A DNA stretch of 64,000 bases from Streptomyces sp. Je 1-369 (GTDB taxonomy: Bacteria > Actinomycetota > Actinomycetes > Streptomycetales > Streptomycetaceae): NCBI RefSeq assembly GCF_026810505.1, contig NZ_CP101750.1, forward strand, positions 2,013,448 through 2,077,447, written 5' to 3'. Under the pieces are notes generated by a model. It saw nothing but the letters and a program-made list of their open reading frames with translations, made no database searches and was not told the origin of the DNA. The position numbers and the translations under genes are program-made. Below are positions 9,595 through 16,578 of this stretch, piece after piece (the first letter of the stretch is position 1; every line of letters begins with the position of its first letter).

Positions 9595-10316
9595 GAGGGC
9601 TGTCCTTCCGGGGCGGGGCGGAGCAGGGGCGGGTGCAGGGCGGAGGCGGCCCCGGCCCGGAAGAGGGCCGCGGGCTTCCCGCGTCCGCCGGTCAGCCGCG
9701 CGGCGCCGGGCACGGCTTCGACGAGCCCTGCCGTGCCGACCACCTTGCGGCGGAAGTTGGCGGGGTCGAGCTCGGCGCCCCACACCGCTTCGTAGACCTG
9801 GCGCAGCTCGCCGAGGGTGAACTCGGGCGCGCAGAAGGCGGTGGCGAGCCCGGTGTACTCCAGTTTGGCGCCGACGCGGTCGTGGGCGTCGGCGAGGATC
9901 CGGTCGTGGTCGAAGGCGAGCGGCCGGTAGGTGGCGGGGCTGTAGGGCAGCCAGGCCGCATGGGCGGCGTCGCCCCCGCCCCGCACCTCCGGCGGGTCGG
10001 GGACGAGCGCCGCGAAGGCGACGGAGACGACCCGCATGCGCGGATCGCGGTCAGGGTCGCTGTAGGTGCGCACCTGCTCCAGGTGCAGCCGTCCGACGTC
10101 GGCGATCCCGGTCTCCTCGGCGAGCTCACGCCCCGCGGCCGCCTCGGCGGACTCGTCGGGCAGCACGAAGCCGCCGGGCAGTGCCCAGCGGCCCGCGTAC
10201 GGCTCCTGGCCGCGCTCGACGAGCAGGACGTGCAGCGCGCCGTCGCGGATGGTGAACACGGCCAGGTCCACGGTGACGGCGAACGGCTCGAAGGCGTGCT
10301 TGTCGTACCCCTGCAT
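9591..10316 (-). CDS. Nudix/winged-helix protein, NrtR-like regulator
   Basis: 241 residues: a Nudix domain followed by a winged-helix domain, the layout of NrtR, which represses NAD-metabolism genes and senses ADP-ribose. The Nudix box is intact by pattern (G49, E55, R-E-L-A-E-E-T-G at about 63-70), so hydrolysis of ADP-ribose or a relative is not excluded. The C-terminal region 'FTLGELRQVYEAVWGAELD' and 'FRRKVVGT' matches the DNA-binding part. ATG 10316 is preceded by GAGAGGGGGG, which lies within a large palindrome (10323-10371) likely to be its own operator. First gene of the run with the glycohydrolase and nucleotidyltransferase. The NrtR label is by architecture. Confidence 0.85.
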   Translation of the reverse strand: MQGYDKHAFEPFAVTVDLAVFTIRDGALHVLLVERGQEPYAGRWALPGGFVLPDESAEAAAGRELAEETGIADVGRLHLEQVRTYSDPDRDPRMRVVSVAFAALVPDPPEVRGGGDAAHAAWLPYSPATYRPLAFDHDRILADAHDRVGAKLEYTGLATAFCAPEFTLGELRQVYEAVWGAELDPANFRRKVVGTAGLVEAVPGAARLTGGRGKPAALFRAGAASALHPPLLRPAPEGQPS

Positions 10317-10322
10317 GCACGA

Positions 10323-10371
10323 CCACCCCCCTCTCTTTATGGTCTCGATGACTATAAAGAGAGGGGGGTGG
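10323..10371. promoter_or_regulatory. 22-bp-arm palindrome upstream of the NrtR-like gene
   Basis: Left arm 10323-10344, loop TCGAT 10345-10349, right arm 10350-10371, with one mismatch in 22 pairs. The core reads TATGGTC-N5-GACTATA and the outer part CCACCCCCCTCTCTT. It ends 6 bases before the regulator ATG and contains that gene's purine-rich ribosome site. It could be an operator (core) and, in RNA, a hairpin hiding the ribosome site. Both roles are inferred. Confidence 0.75.
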
Positions 10372-10417
10372 GCCACGCAAGAGGCCTACCAGCCCCGGGA
10401 GGAGCGGCCTACAAGGC

Positions 10418-11545
10418 CTAGAGGTCGACTTCCTGCATCAGCATCCCGACCTCCGTGTTGGAAAGACGCCGCAGCCAGCCCGACTTCTGGTCGCCCAGAG
10501 TGATCGGCCCGAAGGCCACCCGGACCAGCTTGTCGACCGGGAACCCGGCCTCGGCGAGCATGCGCCGCACGATGTGCTTGCGGCCCTCGTGGAGGGTGAC
10601 CTCGACCAGGTAGTTCTTGCCGGTCTGCTCGACGACGCGGAAGTGGTCCGCGCGGGCGTACCCGTCCTCCAGCTGGATGCCGTCCTTGAGCTGCTTGCCC
10701 AGGTCACGCGGGATGGGGCCCACGATGTGCGCGAGGTAGACCTTCTTCACGCCGTACTTGGGGTGGGTCAGGCGGTGCGCCAGCTCGCCGTGGTTGGTGA
10801 GCAGGATGACACCCTCGGTCTCGGTGTCGAGCCGCCCCACGTGGAAGAGCCGCGTCTCGCGGTTGGTCACGTAGTCGCCCAGGCACTGACGGCCCTCGGT
10901 GTCCTCCATGGTGGAGACGACGCCCGCGGGCTTGTTCAGGGAGAAGAACTGGTACGACTGCGTGGCCACGGTCAGGCCGTCGACCTTGATCTCGTCCTTC
11001 TCCGGGTCGACGCGCAGCCCCTGCTCCAGGACGATCTCGCCGTTGACCTCGACGCGGGCCTCCTCGACCAGTTCCTCGCAGGCGCGGCGCGAGCCGTAGC
11101 CCGCGCGGGCCAGGACCTTCTGCAGCCGCTCGCCCTCCTGCTCGGCGCCCGGGAAGGTCTTGGGCAGGTTGGTCTTCGCCTTGCCCGCGTACCGCTCGCG
11201 GTTGCGCTCCTCGGCCCGCGCGTCGTACTCACGGGACGTGGCCGGGGCCCAACGCCCCCGTCCGCTGCCCTGGCCCTGCTTCGGCCCGCCCTTGGCGCCG
11301 CCGCGCGCCGAGGCGCCGCGGCCCGACTTCGGGCCCTCGTGCGTGCCGCCGGAGCCCACGTCGTAGCGCCGCTCCTCCGGACGCGGCTTCTTCGGACGGC
11401 CGGAGCCGCCCTGCTTGTCATCGCGGTTGTTCCCGGCACCGCGGGGGTTACCGCGGCCACCGCTGCTCCCGCCGCGGCCGCCGCTGTTGCCACCACGGCT
11501 CCCGCCGTTGTTTCCGCTGCTGTTCCTGCCGCTGCTGCTTCGCAT
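10418..11545 (-). CDS. rluB: 23S rRNA pseudouridine synthase, RluB type
   Basis: 375 residues. The first 120 or so are a low-complexity Gly/Ser/Arg/Asn stretch, probably disordered and RNA-binding. Then comes an S4 RNA-binding domain ('RLQKVLARAGYGSRRACEEL') and the RsuA/RluB catalytic domain with 'HVGRLDTETEGVILLTN', where the first Asp of 'GRLDTET' is the catalytic residue. It modifies a uridine in the peptidyl-transferase region of 23S rRNA. ATG 11545 is used; a TTG lies one codon upstream. 12 bases after scpB, the usual actinobacterial order scpA-scpB-rluB. Confidence 0.93.
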   Translation of the reverse strand: MRSSSGRNSSGNNGGSRGGNSGGRGGSSGGRGNPRGAGNNRDDKQGGSGRPKKPRPEERRYDVGSGGTHEGPKSGRGASARGGAKGGPKQGQGSGRGRWAPATSREYDARAEERNRERYAGKAKTNLPKTFPGAEQEGERLQKVLARAGYGSRRACEELVEEARVEVNGEIVLEQGLRVDPEKDEIKVDGLTVATQSYQFFSLNKPAGVVSTMEDTEGRQCLGDYVTNRETRLFHVGRLDTETEGVILLTNHGELAHRLTHPKYGVKKVYLAHIVGPIPRDLGKQLKDGIQLEDGYARADHFRVVEQTGKNYLVEVTLHEGRKHIVRRMLAEAGFPVDKLVRVAFGPITLGDQKSGWLRRLSNTEVGMLMQEVDL

Positions 11546-11557
11546 CAAAAGTTCCGT

Positions 11558-12214
11558 CTAGTCGGCTGTGTCCTGGGTGTACCCGTACCCCGGCGCATCG
11601 GGTGCGTCCGGGTCGAACGACGGGACACCTTCCTGCGTCTCCCCTTCGATCGCGTCCGCCTCGGGGAGGAAGGGCGCGAGCTCCGGGAGCTCGTCCAGGC
11701 CGCGCAGGCCCATCCGCTCCAGGAAGTAGTTCGTCGTCCTGTACAGGATCGCACCTGTTTCGGGTTCCGCGCCCGCCTCCTCCACCAGACCCCTCTGGAG
11801 GAGCGTGCGCATCACGCCGTCACAGTTCACTCCGCGCACCGCGGAGACCCGGGAACGGCTGACCGGCTGGCGGTACGCGACGACGGCGAGGGTCTCCAGG
11901 GCCGCCTGGGTGAGCCGCGCCTGCTGCCCGTCCAGGACGAAGCCCTCCACGGCGGCGGCGTACTCGGGCCGCGAGTAGAACCGCCACCCACCGGCCACGA
12001 GCCGCAGCTCGAAGCCGCGCTTCTGCACGGTGTACTCGTCGGCGAGCTCCCGCAGCGCGACGGCGACGGCGCGCCGCGGCCGTTGCAGGATCTTCGCGAG
12101 GTGCTCCTCGGTGGCGGGCTCGTCCACCACCATCAGGACCGCCTCGAGGGCGGGCCGCAGCTCCAGATCGGCCACGGCACCGGCAAGCTCCCCGACGGGG
12201 CTCTGCGTGCTCAC
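11558..12214 (-). CDS. scpB: Segregation and condensation protein B
   Basis: 218-aa kleisin-interacting subunit of the SMC condensin complex, with two winged-helix domains; 'EAVLMVVDEPATEEHLAKIL' and 'LAVVAYRQPVSRSRVSAVRG' are the family blocks. An acidic tail follows. GTG 12214 overlaps the scpA stop (GTGA), as usual for subunits made in fixed ratio. Acts on the chromosome with ScpA and Smc (not in this window). Confidence 0.95.
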   Translation of the reverse strand: MSTQSPVGELAGAVADLELRPALEAVLMVVDEPATEEHLAKILQRPRRAVAVALRELADEYTVQKRGFELRLVAGGWRFYSRPEYAAAVEGFVLDGQQARLTQAALETLAVVAYRQPVSRSRVSAVRGVNCDGVMRTLLQRGLVEEAGAEPETGAILYRTTNYFLERMGLRGLDELPELAPFLPEADAIEGETQEGVPSFDPDAPDAPGYGYTQDTAD

Positions 12215-13197
12215 GCCTTCTCCTCCAAGGGCTCGGGCGCCCGGTCGAACTCATCGGTCACGGTCGGCTCCGCGGCGCCGTCCCCGCCGGTCCAGCGCAC
12301 CATCAGCTCGCCGAGGGGGTCCTCCTGGTCCAGGGCGACGGCCTTCTCGCGGTAGAGCTCCAGGAGGGCGAGGAAGCGGGCGACGACGGTGAGGGTGTCC
12401 CCCGCGTCCTCCACGAGCACCCGGAAGCTGGTCTCCCCCTGCTCCCGGAGCCGGGCGACGACGAGCCCCGCCTGTTCCTGCACGGAGACGAGCGGGGCGT
12501 GGATGTGTTCCACGTACACCTGCGGCTTGGCGCGGGGCTGCATCGCCTTCACGGCGAGCTTGGCGAACCCTTCCGCCCCGATGCTGATGACGACTTCCGG
12601 GAGCAGTTCGGCGTGGTGCGGTTCGAGGCCGACGGTCCGCGGATAGCGCCGCGCCTCGTCGTCGAGCCGCCCGCTGAAGATGTCCGCGACGTGTTTGTAC
12701 GCGCGGTACTGGAGGAGCCGCGCGAAGAGCAGGTCCCGTGCCTCGAGCAGCGCGAGGTCGGCCTCGTCCTCGACCTCGGCGGTGGGCAGCAGCCGCGCGG
12801 CCTTGAGGTCGAGCAGCGTGGCGGCGACGACCAGGAACTCGGTCGTCTGGTCCAGGTCCCAGTCGGTTCCCATGGCCCGGATGTGCGCCATGAACTCGTC
12901 GGTGACCTTGGAGAGCGCGACCTCGGTGACGTCCAGCTTGTGCTTCGAGATCAGCTGGAGCAGCAGATCGAAGGGCCCCTCGAAGTTCGCGAGCCGGACC
13001 TTGAACCGCCCGTCGTCGGGCTCTGCGGGCTCCGGGGGCTCTGGGGGCTCTGGGGGCTCTGCGGGCTCGGCCGGGGGTTCCGGAGCCGAAACCTGCTCCT
13101 CCGCCACTGCCTGCTCCGCGGGCGCCGCGCCGGGCCCGCGGCCCAGGGCGCGGCGGCGGGAGGGTGCGGGCGGTGCGGGTTCACTGTTCGAGGCCAT
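12211..13197 (-). CDS. scpA: Segregation and condensation protein A (kleisin)
   Basis: 328 residues. The kleisin body starts at 'FKVRLANFEGPFDLLLQLI' near residue 60 and ends in a winged helix. The preceding 60 residues are a variable linker with a Pro-Glu tandem run (PPEPPEPPEPAEP) coded by a 9-bp repeat, longer than in many homologues. Starts at ATG 13197; its stop overlaps the start of scpB. With Smc and ScpB it condenses and separates chromosomes, which fits the neighbouring parA. Confidence 0.95.
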   Translation of the reverse strand: MASNSEPAPPAPSRRRALGRGPGAAPAEQAVAEEQVSAPEPPAEPAEPPEPPEPPEPAEPDDGRFKVRLANFEGPFDLLLQLISKHKLDVTEVALSKVTDEFMAHIRAMGTDWDLDQTTEFLVVAATLLDLKAARLLPTAEVEDEADLALLEARDLLFARLLQYRAYKHVADIFSGRLDDEARRYPRTVGLEPHHAELLPEVVISIGAEGFAKLAVKAMQPRAKPQVYVEHIHAPLVSVQEQAGLVVARLREQGETSFRVLVEDAGDTLTVVARFLALLELYREKAVALDQEDPLGELMVRWTGGDGAAEPTVTDEFDRAPEPLEEKA

Positions 13198-13216
13198 GAG
13201 GCCGGAAACGCTACCC

Positions 13217-13792
13217 CTACCGCCCGCGCAACCGTCGCACGAGGATGCTCGCGTCTCCGCGGGACTCCAGATCGGCGAGGACGACGGCGACCGCCTCCCG
13301 CACGATCCGGCCGCGGTCGACCGCGAGCCCGTGCTCGCCGCGCAGCACGAGCCGCGCGTGTTCGAGGTCCATCAGCTCCTCGGCGGAGACGTACACGGTG
13401 ATCTTCTCGTCGTGCCGCTCGCGCCCGCTGGGCCGCCGGTTCGCCGCCCGTGCCCGCCGCCGCGCCTGCGCGGTCGACGAGCCGCCGGACTTGCCGCCCT
13501 GGGCGGCCGAACCTTCCTGCGCCGCTCCCGAGCGCCGTCCGGCACTCTTGTCGCTCTCGGCGCCGGCCGCCCTCGCGCGCGACTCGGCGCCCGACTCCGC
13601 GTCCGATGCCGCGTGTTCGGCGGGCTCACCGTCGCCCTGGGCCGCGTCCTCGGCCGCGGCCGCCGCCTCGTCGCTCTCGCCCGCCGGAGCGGGCACCTTC
13701 GCCTCGCCGTTCGCCTGGCGGCGCGGCGACGACGACTGCAGCGCCATGCCCCCGGTCGTACGGAACAGCTCGTCGGCCCCCGGCAGACTCAC
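13217..13792 (-). CDS. ParA-linked protein with ribbon-helix-helix-like C-terminus
   Basis: 191 residues. The first 120 are Ala/Glu/Ser/Arg-rich and look disordered. The last 60 begin 'EKITVYVSAEELMDLEHARL' and run into 'VDRGRIVREAVAVVLADL', the strand-helix-helix pattern of CopG/ParG-type DNA-binding proteins. GTG 13792 overlaps the parA stop by 4 bases; an in-frame GTG at 13804 is an alternative. Lying between parA and scpA and coupled to parA, it may be the DNA-binding partner or an adaptor of this ParA. That role is inference; I know no characterised homologue. Confidence 0.7.
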   Translation of the reverse strand: MSLPGADELFRTTGGMALQSSSPRRQANGEAKVPAPAGESDEAAAAAEDAAQGDGEPAEHAASDAESGAESRARAAGAESDKSAGRRSGAAQEGSAAQGGKSGGSSTAQARRRARAANRRPSGRERHDEKITVYVSAEELMDLEHARLVLRGEHGLAVDRGRIVREAVAVVLADLESRGDASILVRRLRGR

Positions 13793-14961
13793 TCGGCGTG
13801 ACACCGGGCGAGCACCTCCCTGGCGAGCTGGCGATAGGCGGCCGCGCCGACCGAGTTGGAGGCGTACGTGGTGATCGGCTCACCTGCGACCGTGGTCTCC
13901 GGGAAGCGGACCGTACGGCCGATGACCGTGTGGTAGACGTGGTCGTCGAAGGCCTCGACCACGCGCGCGAGCACCTCACGGCTGTGCACCGTGCGGGAGT
14001 CGTACATGGTCGCGAGGATGCCGTCGAGCTCCAGGTCGGGGTTGAGCCGCTCCTGGACCTTCTCGATGGTCTCCGTCAGGAGGGCCACACCGCGCAGCGC
14101 GAAGAACTCGCACTCGAGCGGCACGATCACCTTGTGAGCCGCCGTCAGGGCGTTCACGGTGAGCAGGCCGAGCGAGGGCTGACAGTCGATCACGATGTAG
14201 TCGTAGTCCTGCATGAGCGGCTTCAGGGCGCGCTGCAGAGTGGACTCGCGCGCGACCTCGCTCACCAGCTGCACTTCGGCGGCCGACAGGTCGATGTTGC
14301 TCGGCAGCAGGTCCATGTTGGGGACCGCGGTCTTCAGGAGCACCTCGTCCGCGGACATGCCGCGCTCCATGAGGAGGTTGTAGACCGTCAGGTCCAGCTC
14401 CATCGGGTTGACCCCGAGGCCCACGGAGAGGGCGCCCTGCGGGTCGAAGTCGACGAGCAGGACCCGGCGTCCGTACTCCGCGAGGGCCGCGCCGAGGTTG
14501 ATGGTCGACGTCGTCTTGCCGACGCCGCCCTTCTGGTTGCACATCGCGATGATCTTCGCGGGACCGTGGTCGGTCAGCGGGCCCGGGATCGGGAAGTACG
14601 GCAGCGGGCGTCCCGTCGGGCCGATGCGCTCACGGCGCTGACGGGCGGCGTCCGGCGCGAGCGTGGCCGCGTACTCCGGATCGGGCTCGTACTCGGCGTC
14701 GGGGTCGTAGAAGTGCCCTTGGGGCAGTTCCTCGTAGTCGGCGAGGTGGGTGTGGGTGTTATCGCCACTCCGGTCGCCGGCCATGGCGTTCACGTGATGG
14801 CCATCCATGCTCTGGGGTGCTGACTGTGTCGGCTGGGGGCCCTGCCGGGCTTCGAAGGTGCGGACAGCGACCGAGCCGACGGCTTCGAGCCCCTCGGAAC
14901 CCTGGTCCCGCACAGACGTTCCTGGTTGACCACCCCCGGGAGCAAATGTCGACTCATTCAC
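13789..14961 (-). CDS. ParA-type chromosome-partitioning ATPase
   Basis: 390 residues. A 130-residue acidic, disordered N-terminal extension precedes the deviant Walker A motif 'CNQKGGVGKTT' (KGGVGKT at about 144-150), then 'LLVDFDPQGALSVGLG' and 'DYIVIDCQPSLGLLTVNAL'. This is the ParA/MinD fold that forms ATP-dependent dimers on DNA. It is not the oriC-linked parAB pair: the next gene is a ribbon-helix-helix-like protein and then scpAB-rluB, as in other actinobacteria. ATG 14961 has GGAGG about 15 bases upstream, a rather long gap. Confidence 0.93.
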   Translation of the reverse strand: MNESTFAPGGGQPGTSVRDQGSEGLEAVGSVAVRTFEARQGPQPTQSAPQSMDGHHVNAMAGDRSGDNTHTHLADYEELPQGHFYDPDAEYEPDPEYAATLAPDAARQRRERIGPTGRPLPYFPIPGPLTDHGPAKIIAMCNQKGGVGKTTSTINLGAALAEYGRRVLLVDFDPQGALSVGLGVNPMELDLTVYNLLMERGMSADEVLLKTAVPNMDLLPSNIDLSAAEVQLVSEVARESTLQRALKPLMQDYDYIVIDCQPSLGLLTVNALTAAHKVIVPLECEFFALRGVALLTETIEKVQERLNPDLELDGILATMYDSRTVHSREVLARVVEAFDDHVYHTVIGRTVRFPETTVAGEPITTYASNSVGAAAYRQLAREVLARCHAE

Positions 14962-15214
14962 AAGTCGTCTTACCTCCTTGGTGACCAGGAAATTTCTCGA
15001 TAGGTCAGCGTGGCACCATGCCGACGGTTGGCGACTCTATGGCGTGTCACCGCTCCGCAGCAACACAATCCGCCGGACCCGGCCCGATGTGTCGGCAATG
15101 GAACACCCTTGTGTCAAGGGCGTGCGGCTCGCCATCGCGGCGTTTCGGGGGTGCGCGAAACGGTTAAAGGGTTACGTTCACGGCCAGTTGAGCGTGTCCA
15201 CACTGATACGCACA

Positions 15215-15242
15215 CGGCCGGACCCCTCTCAAGGTCCGGCCG
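15215..15242 (-). terminator. Hairpin downstream of ald
   Basis: Perfect 10-bp stem (15215-15224 with 15233-15242, 8-base loop) located 75 bases after the ald stop. No long T run, as is common in Streptomyces. The rest of 14962-15317 is the upstream region of parA and holds no gene that I can support. Confidence 0.6.
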
Positions 15243-15317
15243 CGGGCGTGAGATTGACGACTTTCGTTGACGACAGCGCCGAAAGTGTCGGAGACCGACC
15301 GGAGTCGGTCACCTCGG

Positions 15318-16433
15318 TCAGCCGAGGAGCGTCTCCAGCTCGACGTGGTCGAGACCGTGGGCCTCGGCGACCTCCTTGTAAACGACCTTGCCGTCATGCG
15401 TGTTGAGACCCAGCGCGAGCGCGTGGTCGCGGCGCAGCGCCTCGGCCCAGCCGCGGTTCGCGAGCTCGACGATGTACGGCATCGTCGCGTTGGTCAGCGC
15501 GTACGTCGACGTGTTGGGCACCGCGCCGGGCATGTTGGCGACGCAGTAGAAGACCGAGTTGTGGACCGGGAAGGTCGGCTCGGCGTGCGTGGTCGCGTGC
15601 GAGTCCTCGAAGCAGCCGCCCTGGTCGATCGCGATGTCGACAAGAACACTTCCGGGCTTCATCCGCGAGACGAGCTCGTTGGTGACCAGCTTCGGGGCCT
15701 TGGCGCCCGGGATGAGGACGGCACCGATGACGAGGTCGGCGTCGAGGCAGGCCTTCTCCAGCTCGAAGGCGTTGGAGATGACCGTCTGGATCTTCGTACC
15801 GAAGATCTTGTCGGCTTCCTTGAGCTTGTTGATGTCCTTGTCGAGCAGGGTCACGTGGAAGCCCATGCCGATGGCGATCTGCGCGGCGTTCCAGCCGGAG
15901 ACGCCGCCGCCGATGACGACGGCCTTGCCCGCGGCCACGCCGGGGACACCGCCCGGCAGGACGCCGCGGCCGCCGTTGGCGGCCATCAGGTGGTAGGCGC
16001 CGACCTGCGGGGCCAGCCGGCCCGCGACCTCGGACATCGGGGCGAGCAGCGGGAGCGCGCGGTTGGCGGTCTCGACCGTCTCGTACGCGATGGCGGTGGT
16101 GCCCGACTCCAGGAGCGCGTCCGTGCACTCCTTGGACGCGGCCAGGTGGAGGTAGGTGAAGAGGGTCTGGTCCTTGCGGAGGCGGTGGTACTCCTCCGCG
16201 ATGGGCTCCTTGACCTTCAGGAGCAGGTCCGCGGTGGCCCAGACCTCATCGGCGGTGTCCAGGATCTTGGCGCCCGCCGAGACGTACTCGGCGTCCGTGA
16301 TCGAGGAGCCGACGCCTGCGTTCCGCTCGATGACGACCTCGTGGCCGTGGCGCACGAGCTCGTGCACACCAGCGGGGGTGATGGCCACCCGGAACTCGTT
16401 GTTCTTGACCTCGCGGGGGATGCCGACCTTCAT
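15318..16433 (-). CDS. ald: Alanine dehydrogenase
   Basis: 371-aa NAD-dependent enzyme that interconverts L-alanine and pyruvate plus ammonia. N-terminal 'MKVGIPREVKNNEFRVAITP' is the family signature with substrate-binding Arg and Lys; the NAD site is 'VVIGGGVSGWNAAQIAIGMG'. Length and start ATG 16433 are standard. It may serve alanine breakdown during development or redox balance under low oxygen. Monocistronic, with a candidate promoter at 16538-16565 and a hairpin after the stop. Confidence 0.97.
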   Translation of the reverse strand: MKVGIPREVKNNEFRVAITPAGVHELVRHGHEVVIERNAGVGSSITDAEYVSAGAKILDTADEVWATADLLLKVKEPIAEEYHRLRKDQTLFTYLHLAASKECTDALLESGTTAIAYETVETANRALPLLAPMSEVAGRLAPQVGAYHLMAANGGRGVLPGGVPGVAAGKAVVIGGGVSGWNAAQIAIGMGFHVTLLDKDINKLKEADKIFGTKIQTVISNAFELEKACLDADLVIGAVLIPGAKAPKLVTNELVSRMKPGSVLVDIAIDQGGCFEDSHATTHAEPTFPVHNSVFYCVANMPGAVPNTSTYALTNATMPYIVELANRGWAEALRRDHALALGLNTHDGKVVYKEVAEAHGLDHVELETLLG

Positions 16434-16537
16434 CGTCGATCACGGTCCTTGGCTCAGGGGATTTCTCGGGCAATGCAACGCATACCGGTGCGCGTGGGGG
16501 CGCAGCGGGAGACACCGCAGAGGTATGCGGCGGAGCC

Positions 16538-16565
16538 AGTCTAATGAAGGATTTCTCGCTGTCTA
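16538..16565 (-). promoter_or_regulatory. Candidate ald promoter
   Basis: On the minus strand TAGACA (16560-16565), a 16-base spacer and TAGACT (16538-16543) resemble -35 and -10 boxes, about 105 bases before the ald ATG and just after the stop of the upstream gene. By-eye call only. Confidence 0.35.
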
Positions 16566-16578
16566 GCCTTTCAATACT

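Noticed and set aside
14978..15406. 142-aa plus-strand frame between parA and ald
   Set aside because: Overlaps the hairpin and the ald 3' end, no ribosome site, non-protein-like composition.
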